Assembly: GCA_020026155.1 (NCBI GenBank) | Contig: JAHHQX010000024.1 | Span: forward strand, 1-16,197 | Direction of reading: 5' to 3' | From: Actinobacillus sp. | Lineage (GTDB): Bacteria; Pseudomonadota; Gammaproteobacteria; Enterobacterales; Pasteurellaceae | Length of the DNA: 16,197 bases | Shown: one piece after another, positions 6,981 to 15,000 of the stretch | Position numbering within the stretch: position 1 is the first letter of the stretch | Layout: the number at the start of each line of letters is the position of its first letter | Notes under the pieces: model-generated | What the model saw: only the letters and a program-made list of their open reading frames with translations | Databases searched by the model: none | Told to the model about the DNA's origin: nothing | Made by a program: the position numbers and the translations under genes

Positions 6981-7021
6981 GAGCCTAAATTTATGAAAAA
7001 TTTTTCGGAAAATTGAGGCGT
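6981..7021 (-). repeat. Dispersed palindromic repeat, copy D, in the yebC leader
   Basis: Read on the minus strand, this begins ACGCCTCAATTTTCCG and ends with a degenerate inverted copy (AAATTTAGGCTC). It resembles copies A (2985), B (11839) and C (16027). It lies between the yebC promoter and its ribosome site, so it would be transcribed. Confidence 0.5.
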
Positions 7022-7036
7022 AAAAATTCGTGCCTA

Positions 7037-7065
7037 TTTATAGCGAAAATACGGCAAAATTTCAA
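7037..7065 (-). promoter_or_regulatory. yebC promoter
   Basis: On the minus strand TTGAAA (-35, 7060-7065), a 17-bp spacer and TATAAA (-10, 7037-7042) give a near-consensus sigma-70 promoter with a start near 7030, about 100 nt before yebC. Confidence 0.65.
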
Positions 7066-7091
7066 TTTTTATTCAAAAATACACCGACAAC

Positions 7092-7122
7092 AACGCCCAC
7101 TATTTCACATTTAGTGGACGTT
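7092..7122 (-). terminator. Hairpin after the 117-aa gene
   Basis: On the minus strand AACGTCCACTA (7112-7122) pairs with TAGTGGGCGTT (7092-7102) over 11 bp with one G-T pair and a 9-nt loop. It lies 30 bp after the stop at 7152. The minus-strand T-run is poor (GTTGTTG), so termination there may be partial. The plus side has TTTTC. Confidence 0.55.
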
Positions 7123-7151
7123 TTCTGAGATTTTTTAAGATTTAAAGCGAC

Positions 7152-7505
7152 TTATAAAATACGGTATTTTTTCAAAAGAAGTTCGCTGACATTATCCGCA
7201 GGATAGAACCCCTTGCCTATCAGTCCTTGCGTATAAAATTTGTTGTAAGTAAAACTAAAAAATAAATGAATTACGATAAAAATAATAGAAAACCACATCT
7301 GCCCATTACTAAACGCATAATATTCAGGAGGAAGGCGTTCTGCAATAACCCTAACTATGCCAACAAATGCCATAATTAAAAACCATGAAAAATTACCACG
7401 AAAAAGTGGCGCAAAACAGCCAAAGAAAAAGACCGTCCAACTAAAGCCAACATAACTACTTTTCACGATACCCGCACTATTTTTTAAAAATACTTCTCTC
7501 GCCAT
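7152..7505 (-). CDS. Small membrane protein, paralogue of the 97-aa neighbour
   Basis: A 117-residue protein of a family I cannot name. The order is a short polar N-terminus with LKNSAGIVK, then VGFSWTVFFFG leading into a first membrane span (about 18-36), RGNFSW and a second span (about 40-54). A connecting stretch with PPEYYAFSNGQ precedes a third span (about 70-88). The cytoplasmic-looking end is YNKFYTQGLIGKGFYPAD. The VGFSWT, FFG, PLxRG, YNKxYT and GFxPAD positions are shared with the gene at 7687, but this copy carries about 20 extra residues that add the third hydrophobic stretch. AAGGAT is spaced 5 nt from the ATG. The pair arose by tandem duplication and sits between nudB and yebC, an insertion relative to E. 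coli. Confidence 0.85.
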   Translation of the reverse strand: MAREVFLKNSAGIVKSSYVGFSWTVFFFGCFAPLFRGNFSWFLIMAFVGIVRVIAERLPPEYYAFSNGQMWFSIIFIVIHLFFSFTYNKFYTQGLIGKGFYPADNVSELLLKKYRIL

Positions 7506-7622
7506 TTTTTATCCTTAGGTAATTTGATTCATCTATTGGAGATGAGCAAAATATATCAAATAGTAATTTAATTATTGTCTGAAAAACATAGGATTTTGAA
7601 AAATTATTTAGATAGGAAATAA

Positions 7623-7660
7623 AATGACACTCGCTAAGATAGCATTAACGAGCTGTCATT
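7623..7660 (-). terminator. Intrinsic terminator after the 97-aa gene
   Basis: On the minus strand a long stem (AATGACA/TGTCATT plus CTCGTTAA/TTAGCGAG with a G-T pair and one bulged base) is followed by TTATTTCC. It lies 26 bp after the stop at 7687. The rest of 7506-7686 shows no gene. Confidence 0.75.
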
Positions 7661-7686
7661 AATATGATTTTTCGGTGTGTAATGAA

Positions 7687-7980
7687 TTAGTTAGCCATTA
7701 AAATGCCGCTTTTTTGAAGCATCATTTTGCTATGATCATCTGCTGGTACAAAGCCTTGAGAAATAAGGTTTTCAGTGTAAAGTTTATTATAAATGAAACA
7801 GAAAACGATATTCGCCAAACCACCTGTGATAATATCGCATATCAACATGATAATAAGCCATTTTACATCGCCACGGATAAGGGGAACAAAGAAACCAAAA
7901 AATAACGTTGTCCAACTAAAGCCAACAATCCCATTTTTGATCATTCCACTTTCATTTTTTAATAATGCGGTATTAGCCAT
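7687..7980 (-). CDS. Small two-span membrane protein, paralogue of the 117-aa neighbour
   Basis: A 97-residue protein of the same unnamed family as the gene at 7152. LLKNESGMIK precedes VGFSWTTLFFGFFVPLIRG (first span about 20-36), WLIIMLICDIITGGLANIVF (second span about 41-62), then the conserved YNKLYTENLISQGFVPADD tail. It appears to be the shorter, possibly more ancestral form. An aromatic-rich span, a polar RGD/N turn and a cytoplasmic YNK...PAD tail are the shared hallmarks. No catalytic motif is visible. AGGAG lies 6 nt before the ATG. The gene has its own promoter (8026-8055) and its own strong terminator (7623-7660), so it is probably expressed on its own, apart from the 117-aa gene. 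Confidence 0.85.
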   Translation of the reverse strand: MANTALLKNESGMIKNGIVGFSWTTLFFGFFVPLIRGDVKWLIIMLICDIITGGLANIVFCFIYNKLYTENLISQGFVPADDHSKMMLQKSGILMAN

Positions 7981-7995
7981 CCTCTTCTCCTATAC

Positions 7996-8020
7996 CTCAA
8001 AAGAATTAATTAATTTTGAG
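7996..8020. promoter_or_regulatory. Inverted repeat at the start of the 97-aa transcript
   Basis: CTCAAAA (7996-8002) and TTTTGAG (8014-8020) form a perfect 7-bp inverted repeat around an AT-rich 11-bp centre. It lies at the predicted transcription start and could be an operator or a leader hairpin. Confidence 0.3.
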
Positions 8021-8025
8021 CAAAG

Positions 8026-8055
8026 TGTATAGAAAAAAGACTTATGACTCAATAA
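8026..8055 (-). promoter_or_regulatory. Candidate promoter for the 97-aa gene
   Basis: On the minus strand the -10 is TATACA (8026-8031). The -35 is TTATTG (8050-8055, 18-bp spacer) or TTGAGT (8047-8052, 15 bp). Confidence 0.4.
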
Positions 8056-8082
8056 GAATCTTTGTTAAAAAATGGACACAAA

Positions 8083-8514
8083 TCAAAGAAAAGCCAAAAT
8101 TGCTTCGGCATTATTCCATGATTTTGTTAATTGAGCGGCATCTTTAGGGGAAAGCCAACGGTAAGTCTGATGTTCTGCCAACTGAGGAATGCGTTTACCA
8201 TTTAAAGGCAATAAAAACCAATGTTCCTTAACTTTGGTGACATCTGGTGCATAACGGTAGCGAAATTGCGGGAAAATTTCAAATTCAATACTTTTATGGC
8301 AATCTATCAGATCCAAGCCATCTTTTACAATATCAATACCCGTTTCTTCTAAAACTTCACGCAGTGCCGTATCACGTGGCGTTTCGTTTTTTTCCAATGA
8401 GCCTGTTACTGACTGCCAAAAATCAATATCATCACTACGCTGCAACATCAACACCTCATGCGACACTGCATCGTAAATCACAACCAAAACACTTTCAGGA
8501 TTTTTGTAAGTCAT
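8083..8514 (-). CDS. nudB: Dihydroneopterin triphosphate diphosphatase NudB (Nudix)
   Basis: Nudix hydrolase that removes pyrophosphate from dihydroneopterin triphosphate, an early step of folate synthesis. It has 143 residues (E. coli NudB about 150). The full Nudix box runs from Gly38 to Ile60: Gly38-x5-Glu44-x7-Arg52-Glu53-Val-Leu-Glu56-Glu57-x-Gly59-Ile60. The N-terminal MTYKNPESVLVVIYD and the C-terminal EHQTYRWLSPKDAAQLTKSWNN are typical of NudB and set it apart from other Nudix families. The Shine-Dalgarno before the ATG is weak. The stop of the sanA-like gene lies 26 bp upstream, so nudB probably depends on that transcript. The nudB-yebC-ruv order is conserved with E. coli, except that the two membrane-protein genes separate nudB from yebC here. 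Confidence 0.94.
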   Translation of the reverse strand: MTYKNPESVLVVIYDAVSHEVLMLQRSDDIDFWQSVTGSLEKNETPRDTALREVLEETGIDIVKDGLDLIDCHKSIEFEIFPQFRYRYAPDVTKVKEHWFLLPLNGKRIPQLAEHQTYRWLSPKDAAQLTKSWNNAEAILAFL

Positions 8515-8540
8515 TACCGTTTACCATTTTGAGAAAATGC

Positions 8541-9149
8541 TTATTTTACGCGAAATGTAAATCGTGTGAAATACACATCCCACACCGCTCTTGCTCTCGC
8601 AAAAACTTCGCGCACTTGCGTAAAAAATCCAAAATAAGGTTTGATTTTCGGGGCGTCAAAACCGATAAGCGAAAGATGTTCACGCTTAGCTAAATAAAGG
8701 GCGCGTTGATTATGAAAGCCTTGTGAAATCACAATGCCTCGATGATATCCATAGATAGTTTTAAAATTGCGGATAGAATCAATAGTGCGGTAACCTTTTT
8801 GATCCTGCTGAATAACTGTTTCTGGCACGCCAAGACGCATTAACGTTAAACGCATCCGTTTGGTTTCACCATAGCGCCCATTTCCAGAAAGCACAAAGTT
8901 AGCACATTTATGAAATTTGAATGCCATCGCCGCCGCTTCCATTCGATCAGCATAAAAGGCATTTATCCCACCTTTTTTCAAATACTTAGACGTACCTAAA
9001 ACCAGGCAAGGTTGATGCTGGGGTAATTTTTTAACATCGGCTATACGCTCCGTTGGCGTTAAAATCACCATCAAATTCGCAACGATAATAGCAATTAACC
9101 CAAGTAAAAAAGGCATACTGAGATAAATAGCTAACTTCTTACGTTTCAT
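8541..9149 (-). CDS. SanA/YdcF-family (DUF218) inner-membrane protein
   Basis: A 202-residue protein with one N-terminal membrane span (about 7-29) after a basic KRKK segment; the rest is a DUF218 domain expected outside the cytoplasmic membrane. The SanA features are visible: LVLGTSKYL, then GGINAFYADRMEAAAMAF, NFVLSGNGRYGE, a GVPETVIQQDQKGYRTIDSI stretch and VISQGFHNQRALYLAKRE. E. coli SanA is linked to envelope barrier function (vancomycin exclusion at high temperature), though its chemistry is unsettled. I prefer the ATG at 9149 to a GTG at 9161, which abuts the terminator stem at 9168-9193 and has no ribosome site. The gene follows aspS by 52 bp across that terminator and precedes nudB by 26 bp. 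Confidence 0.87.
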   Translation of the reverse strand: MKRKKLAIYLSMPFLLGLIAIIVANLMVILTPTERIADVKKLPQHQPCLVLGTSKYLKKGGINAFYADRMEAAAMAFKFHKCANFVLSGNGRYGETKRMRLTLMRLGVPETVIQQDQKGYRTIDSIRNFKTIYGYHRGIVISQGFHNQRALYLAKREHLSLIGFDAPKIKPYFGFFTQVREVFARARAVWDVYFTRFTFRVK

Positions 9150-9167
9150 TTTGCCCCGCACAGAAAG

Positions 9168-9193
9168 AAAAAGTGGGTTTTACCCCACTTTTT
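9168..9193 (-). terminator. aspS intrinsic terminator
   Basis: On the minus strand AAAAAGTGGG (9184-9193) pairs with CCCACTTTTT (9168-9177) around a 6-nt loop, and CTTTC follows. It lies 8 bp past the aspS stop and 18 bp before the next start codon, so the downstream pair needs readthrough or a hidden promoter. Confidence 0.8.
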
Positions 9194-9201
9194 GTTTTAG
9201 T

Positions 9202-10968
9202 TTATGCTTTTTCTTCCACAGCAATCGCTAATTCATGTAATGCTTGGCTGTTTGCACGGCTTGGTGCGTCAGTCATTAAACATGCAGCAGCAGTTGTTTT
9301 AGGGAAGGCAATAACATCGCGAATATTGGTTGTGTCAGTTAAAAGCATAGTTAAACGGTCTAAACCAAACGCTAAACCTGCGTGTGGTGGTGTACCGAAT
9401 TTTAATGCGTCTAATAAGAAACCGAATTTTTCGCGTTGTTCTTTTTCGTCAATACCAAGAATATGGAATACCATTTGTTGCATTGGTGCTTCGTAGATAC
9501 GCACAGAACCACCACCCACTTCGTAACCGTTGATAACCATATCGTAAGCATTCGCTACGGTATTAAGTGGATCTTGTTGTAATTCTTCTGGTGTACGATC
9601 TTTTGGTGAAGTAAATGGATGGTGCATTGCACTTAATTTACCTTCATCATCAAGTTCAAACATTGGGAAATCAATAACCCAAAGTGGTTTCCATGCTGTT
9701 AGGTCAGTTAAGCCAAGGTCTGTACCAAGTTTTAAGCGTAATGCGCCCATTGCGTCAGTTGTCACTTTAATGCTATCTGCGCCGAAGAAGAAAATATCAC
9801 CAGTTTGTGCGCCAACACGTTCGTATAACGCTTTTAACACATCTTCCGTTAAGAATTTCGCGATTGGGCTTTGAACACCTTCAAGACCAGTCGTTACATC
9901 ATTAACTTTTAACCACGCTAAACCTTTCGCACCGTAGATACCAACAAATTTAGTGTAATCGTCGATTTGTTTGCGAGTAATACCGTTACCGTTTGGTACA
10001 CGAATCATTGCTACACGACCATTTGGATCGTTTGCTGGACCGCTAAATACTTTGAAATCAACATCTTTAACGATATCTGCAACATCAACAAGTTCTAATG
10101 GGTTACGAAGATCAGGTTTATCTGAACCGAAACGACGCATTGCTTCTGCGAAGGTCATTTGTGGGAATTCGCCAAGATCAACGTCTAAGATATTCATCCA
10201 TAAACCGCGGATCATTTCTTCCATTAATGCACGAACTTCAGGCGCAGTTAGGAAACTGGTTTCCACATCGATTTGGGTAAATTCAGGCTGACGATCGGCA
10301 CGTAAATCTTCATCACGGAAGCATTTCACAATTTGATAATAGCGATCAAAACCAGACATCATAAGAAGCTGTTTGAAAAGCTGTGGTGATTGTGGAAGTG
10401 CGTAGAATTTACCTTTATGTACACGACTTGGCACTAAGTAGTCACGTGCACCTTCTGGGGTCGCTTTAGTTAGCATTGGAGTTTCCATATCAAGGAAACC
10501 GTGTTCATCCATAAAGCGACGAACGAAACTGGTAATTTTTGCACGTACTTTAAAACGTTGTGCAATTTCAGGACGACGTAAATCTAAATAGCGGTATTTT
10601 AGACGTTGTTCTTCAGTATTATTTTGGTTAAAGTCTAATGGAAGCACATCCGATGCGTTGTAGATATGTAGGTTTTTCGCTAACACTTCTACTTCGCCAG
10701 TTTTCATATTTTTGTTAATTTGATTTTCTGGACGTGCAATCACTTCACCTTCTACACGAATACAATATTCATTACGCAAGCTTGCTGCTTTTTCAAGTGC
10801 GTCTTTGAATTGTGGATCGAAAGTTACTTGCACGATACCTTCACGGTCGCGCATATCAATAAAAATCAAGCCGCCTAAATCACGACGACGATGCACCCAG
10901 CCACTTAACGTGACGTTTTCACCGATATTTGTGCGGTTTAAATCCCCACAATAATGTGTTCGCATCAT
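9202..10968 (-). CDS. aspS: Aspartyl-tRNA synthetase
   Basis: Class IIb aminoacyl-tRNA synthetase that charges tRNA-Asp with aspartate. The 588 residues agree with the bacterial type (E. coli 590). The N-terminal OB-fold anticodon-binding domain (about 1-105) contains SGWVHRRRDLGGLIFIDMRD. The catalytic core has the flipping-loop region KATPEGARDYLVPSR (168-182), QSPQ at 193-196, motif 2 with FRDEDLRADRQPEFTQ (217-232), the bacterial GAD insertion (roughly 290-420), and motif 3 GLAFGLDRL (531-539). The start is MMRTHYCG; the second Met, 3 bp inside, aligns with E. coli and could also be used. AAGGA lies 6 nt before the first ATG. A perfect TATAAT -10 precedes the gene, and a terminator follows. 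cmoA diverges from it across a 138-bp gap. Confidence 0.99.
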   Translation of the reverse strand: MMRTHYCGDLNRTNIGENVTLSGWVHRRRDLGGLIFIDMRDREGIVQVTFDPQFKDALEKAASLRNEYCIRVEGEVIARPENQINKNMKTGEVEVLAKNLHIYNASDVLPLDFNQNNTEEQRLKYRYLDLRRPEIAQRFKVRAKITSFVRRFMDEHGFLDMETPMLTKATPEGARDYLVPSRVHKGKFYALPQSPQLFKQLLMMSGFDRYYQIVKCFRDEDLRADRQPEFTQIDVETSFLTAPEVRALMEEMIRGLWMNILDVDLGEFPQMTFAEAMRRFGSDKPDLRNPLELVDVADIVKDVDFKVFSGPANDPNGRVAMIRVPNGNGITRKQIDDYTKFVGIYGAKGLAWLKVNDVTTGLEGVQSPIAKFLTEDVLKALYERVGAQTGDIFFFGADSIKVTTDAMGALRLKLGTDLGLTDLTAWKPLWVIDFPMFELDDEGKLSAMHHPFTSPKDRTPEELQQDPLNTVANAYDMVINGYEVGGGSVRIYEAPMQQMVFHILGIDEKEQREKFGFLLDALKFGTPPHAGLAFGLDRLTMLLTDTTNIRDVIAFPKTTAAACLMTDAPSRANSQALHELAIAVEEKA

Positions 10969-11002
10969 AGTAATTCCTTAAAAATTGAGTAAAAACTTTA
11001 GG

Positions 11003-11031
11003 ATTATAGCTCAAAAGACTACCCCAAAAAA
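11003..11031 (-). promoter_or_regulatory. aspS promoter
   Basis: A perfect TATAAT lies at 11003-11008 on the minus strand, 34 bp upstream of the ATG. At 17 bp the -35 position holds only TTTTTT (11026-11031). Confidence 0.55.
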
Positions 11032-11049
11032 CGGGCAAAAGAAATTTAT

Positions 11050-11078
11050 TTGAGTGGATATAAAACTTTCTCTAAAAT
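11050..11078 (+). promoter_or_regulatory. cmoA promoter
   Basis: TTGAGT (11050-11055), a 17-bp spacer and TAAAAT (11073-11078) give a start near 11085 and a roughly 22-nt leader. Confidence 0.6.
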
Positions 11079-11106
11079 AACTGCATTTTAATCCTTAGGA
11101 TATTTT

Positions 11107-11835
11107 ATGAAAGATACTATTTTCTCCGCACCGATCCAAAAACTCGGTGACTTTACTTTTGATGAGCAAGTCGCGGAAGTTTTTCCAGATATGATTTCCC
11201 GCTCTGTTCCTGGTTATTCTAATATCATCACCGCAATCGGCATGCTGGCAAGCCGCTTTGTTACACCAAATTCTAACGTTTACGATCTCGGTTGTTCGCG
11301 TGGGGCTGCTACCCTTTCTATTCGCCGTAATGTGGAAAATGTGGAAGGTGTAAAAATTATTGGTGTGGATAATTCTGCTCCGATGGTTGAACGTGCTCGT
11401 CAATATTTGAATGCGTACCATAGTGACGTAACCGTAGAAATTTTAGAAGCGGATATCCGTAAGATTGATATTCAAAATGCGTCTATGGTTGTATTGAACT
11501 TTACTTTACAATTCCTACCTCCTGAAGATCGCGTTGCCCTTTTAACAAAAATCTATCAAGGATTAAATAAAGGTGGGGTTTTAGTATTATCTGAAAAATT
11601 CCGTTTTGAAGAAAAAGAAATGGATAATTTACTCATTGATTTACACCATCAATTTAAACGTGCAAATGGTTATAGTGAATTAGAAGTCAGCCAAAAACGT
11701 ACGGCGCTAGAAAATGTGATGCGTACAGATAGTATTGAATTACATAAAAAACGTTTAAAAGATGTCGGCTTTGCGCAAGTTGAATTATGGTTCCAATGCT
11801 TTAATTTTGGGTCAATGATTGCCATTAAAAAATAA
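11107..11835 (+). CDS. cmoA: Carboxy-S-adenosyl-L-methionine synthase CmoA
   Basis: Makes carboxy-SAM from SAM and prephenate. CmoB then uses it to convert 5-hydroxyuridine 34 to 5-carboxymethoxyuridine in tRNAs, widening wobble decoding. The 242 residues are close to E. coli CmoA (247). It is a Rossmann methyltransferase fold with motif I VYDLGCSRGAAT (58-69), the acidic end of strand 2 in IIGVDNSAPM (84-93, Asp88), DIRKIDI at 116-122, and NFTLQFLPPEDR (131-142). The helical lid with RANGYSELEVSQKRTALENV is the part that distinguishes CmoA. AGGAT is spaced 5 nt from the ATG. It is divergent from aspS, and a strong terminator at 11868 follows. No cmoB lies in the window; in E. coli the two genes are adjacent. 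Confidence 0.97.
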   Translation: MKDTIFSAPIQKLGDFTFDEQVAEVFPDMISRSVPGYSNIITAIGMLASRFVTPNSNVYDLGCSRGAATLSIRRNVENVEGVKIIGVDNSAPMVERARQYLNAYHSDVTVEILEADIRKIDIQNASMVVLNFTLQFLPPEDRVALLTKIYQGLNKGGVLVLSEKFRFEEKEMDNLLIDLHHQFKRANGYSELEVSQKRTALENVMRTDSIELHKKRLKDVGFAQVELWFQCFNFGSMIAIKK

Positions 11836-11838
11836 AAT

Positions 11839-11867
11839 CACGCCCCGATTTTCGTAAAAATTTTTAC
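11839..11867 (+). repeat. Dispersed repeat, copy B (half element)
   Basis: CACGCCCCGATTTTCG (11839-11854) is identical over 16 bases to the left arm of copy A at 2985. It is followed by the small palindrome GTAAAAATTTTTAC. The inverted right arm seen in copy A is missing, and the cmoA terminator starts at that point. Confidence 0.6.
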
Positions 11868-11898
11868 AAAAACTCCTCTAGAATACGAGGAGTTTTTT
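11868..11898 (+). terminator. cmoA intrinsic terminator
   Basis: AAAAACTCCTC (11868-11878) pairs with GAGGAGTTTTT (11887-11897) over 11 bp with an 8-nt loop, within a T-run. It lies 32 bp after the cmoA stop. The following 11899-12038 is AT-rich with no gene seen. Confidence 0.93.
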
Positions 11899-12038
11899 AT
11901 ATATTCCTTTTAAGAATTTCTCTACATTTCTTCATAAAACAATATGTTATCTCAATTTGTTCTCTAATAATGTTATCAGTCTGTTAAAAATAATCGAAAA
12001 AACGCACTAAAAATGAATACAACATCAGCTATTTTTTC

Positions 12039-12052
12039 TATAATGCGATAAT
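12039..12052 (+). promoter_or_regulatory. Candidate -10 region for the helicase gene
   Basis: TATAAT (12039-12044) is followed at once by an extended form TGCGATAAT (12044-12052). No good -35 is visible at 16-18 bp. A start here would leave a leader of under 35 nt. Confidence 0.35.
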
Positions 12053-12075
12053 TTTTATCAAATTTGGAATAATTT

Positions 12076-15000
12076 ATGAACCAAAAACAAGATATCCTTA
12101 ATACGTGGATTCTTTTAGAACAACTTAACGAAGGTGATATCCAACTTAAGGATGAAATGCTGGTTAGTCATGATCCGTCAATGAATATGTATGACGAATT
12201 ATCTCTTTTTCTTCAACAACAAAATGAAAAATATAAACTGCAGTTATTAGAACAAACTAAATATCAAAATAATGAAGATGCATTAAATAAAAAACTTAAA
12301 AGAAGCGGACTTGCGCTTTATTTTGATATTTTTTCCACTAATCTTGTTACAGAGAAATTAAAAATATTTTTCCAAATCCCCTATTCAATAACTGATGACG
12401 AATTTAACCATACGACCAAATTCAGTCTTGCTATTTATTTCGATCATAATTTTACTTATTATCCACATAATACTTTTCATACCTTCGCCAGTTTTCTTAA
12501 AGAATTAGATGCCCTTCCTGAGGATCCTGCACAAGCATGTGCAAAATATGAGTCTGAATTTCTTCCATACTTATCCGCCTTATTTAATGAAGATCCAAAG
12601 AATGCCCTAGCAGTTCTCTGCGAAAAATATCATGTGACCGAAAAAAATTTCCGTTTTAAATTTCTTGAAGATATCCGATACGACGATACCAACCTCCACT
12701 CTTTCTTTATTCAAGATTTAAAAAATGCCTTATCCAGCAATAATCCGAAGCTTTTACGATATTTAGAGCAAACCGCTAGTGAGCGCCGTAATTTAGATAC
12801 AACCTTAGAAAACGCCAACTGGCATGATTTACATTACATATTACAACCTAAGTTTTATCCGTGTGGACGTTTTCCTTCAAATTCAAAATACGCACTCTCT
12901 CTAATGCAACAGGTTGCTGTAAATTTAATACTGAATGCAAACGAGCAAATGAGTAGTGTTAATGGTCCTCCTGGTACAGGAAAAACGACATTATTAAAAG
13001 ATGTGTTCGCTGAATTTGCCGTTAAACAAGCACATCTCATTTCTGACAAATATGATAAGGAACTTAACCGTACTATTTCCTATTATGCCAATGCCAAAAT
13101 GGCAAAATTACCAGCTGCCATTGCAAATTATAATGTTATCGTTGCAAGCAGTAATAATGGAGCTGTTCAAAATATCGTAAAAGAACTCCCTAAACTGGAG
13201 CAAATTGATGATGATTTTATCGACCTTGCACGACAAGTAAACTATTTCCCCAAAGTCATGCTTACCCAAAAAGAAAAAGAAGAATGGGAAAAATCTGGAC
13301 AATCTCTTGAATCATTACCATATTGGGGAGCGATGGCAATTCAAGGGGGTGCTTCAGAAAATATTAAACATTTGAAAAATGCGCTAAACGAGGTGATCCA
13401 TGAGTTAGAAACAACATATCATCCCGATGCGTCTATTTACCAAACTTTTAGTCAAGCATATCAAGAAGTTGAAAAAATAAAAAACAATGCTCAACGTACC
13501 GCGAGTTGCTACAGCGAAAGGCAAAAAAATCAAAAATCCCAACTTGCCCATAAAACGGCTTATCAAAAAAATAATGATGAATTAAGCGCAAACTTACAAA
13601 ATTGCCAACAAGAGTTAAATAATATTATCCAACATCGAGAATGGTTGGACAGCAAACTCATCAACACAGCACGCCTTATGCCTAAAAAACCGAATTTGTT
13701 ACACCGTTTATTCAATACGCGTCGTTTTCAAAGTTTTGTGAGTGCAAGTGATGAAGCTCAAAAGGAAATTCTGGAAATTACTGAAAATATTGCGCATTTT
13801 AAGCAAGAAGAAACGCGTCTTACTGAATTACAAAATAATTATATGATGCGAGCAAATACGCTGGAACAAAATTATCATACGCAAATTTCTAAACTAGAAA
13901 ATGAATTTAATCAGATTAAACATATTATCTTACGCTCCTCATTTAAACCGCTTGATACTCAGCAGGGTTATGCAAATATTCAACGCCAGAATCCTTGGTT
14001 TGATGCCGAATTTCGTAAAAAGCAATCTGAACTATTTTTGCTGTCCTTTGCTGTTCGTAAACAGTTTTTATACGATAATCTTAAATCAGTTAAAGGCGCA
14101 TTAAATGTCTTAAAAAATGCTTGGAAAAATGAGAATGAAAAAGAGCGAGTTTATCAAACACAAAGTGCATGGGAATGGATAAATTTCATTTTCCCAGTTT
14201 TAAGCACGACATTTGCAAGTTTTCAACGAATGTTTCATGACGTCGGAGAAGATGGTCTAGCAAACCTTTTTATTGATGAAGCAGGACAAGCCTTACCGCA
14301 AGCTGCTGTTGGAGCAATTATGCGTTGTAAAAAGGTTGTCGCTTTAGGCGATCCTGAACAATTAAAACCCGTATTGCCTTTACCAATTAATGTACTAAAT
14401 CCACTTAAAAATCACTACCAAGTTGATAATACCTTTGTGGGTTATGACGTTTCGGTTCAAAAACTGATTGATACTATTTCTCGTTTTGGATTTTATCGAA
14501 ATAAAGAAGATGGTGACTGGATTGGAATTCCCCTTTGGGTACATCGTCGTTGTCAAAATCCGATGTTTAGTATCTGTAATCAAATTTCTTATAATAATCT
14601 GATGGTTATTGGAGAAGAAAAAATTGGTAAGGCAAAATGGCTTCAAGTTAGCGGGGAAGCAAATAACAAGTTTGTGGTGGAACAAGCAGAATACGTCTAT
14701 GCAGAAATCGAAAAAAGAATTGCCCTAAACCCAGCTATCAAAAAAGATATCTATATCATTACTCCCTTCCGTCAGGTCGCTAATCGATTAAGAACATATT
14801 TTCATGATCTTAACACCGATAAAAACAATCGGATTCAAATTGGCACTGTCCACACCTTCCAAGGAAAAGAAGCTAAAATTGTATTTCTAGTATTAGGTGC
14901 TAGTGAAAATGAAAAAGGTGCGGCAAACTGGGTGAATAGTGAACCGAATCTTATCAATGTTGCAGTAAGTCGTGCCAAAGAGGAATTTTATATCGTTGGA

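Noticed and set aside
8645..8660. A fifth repeat copy (TTTTCGGGGCGTC) at about 8646
   Set aside because: It lies inside the SanA-like coding sequence at conserved-looking residues, and the match is short (about 9 bases of the unit) without the flanking AT stretch.
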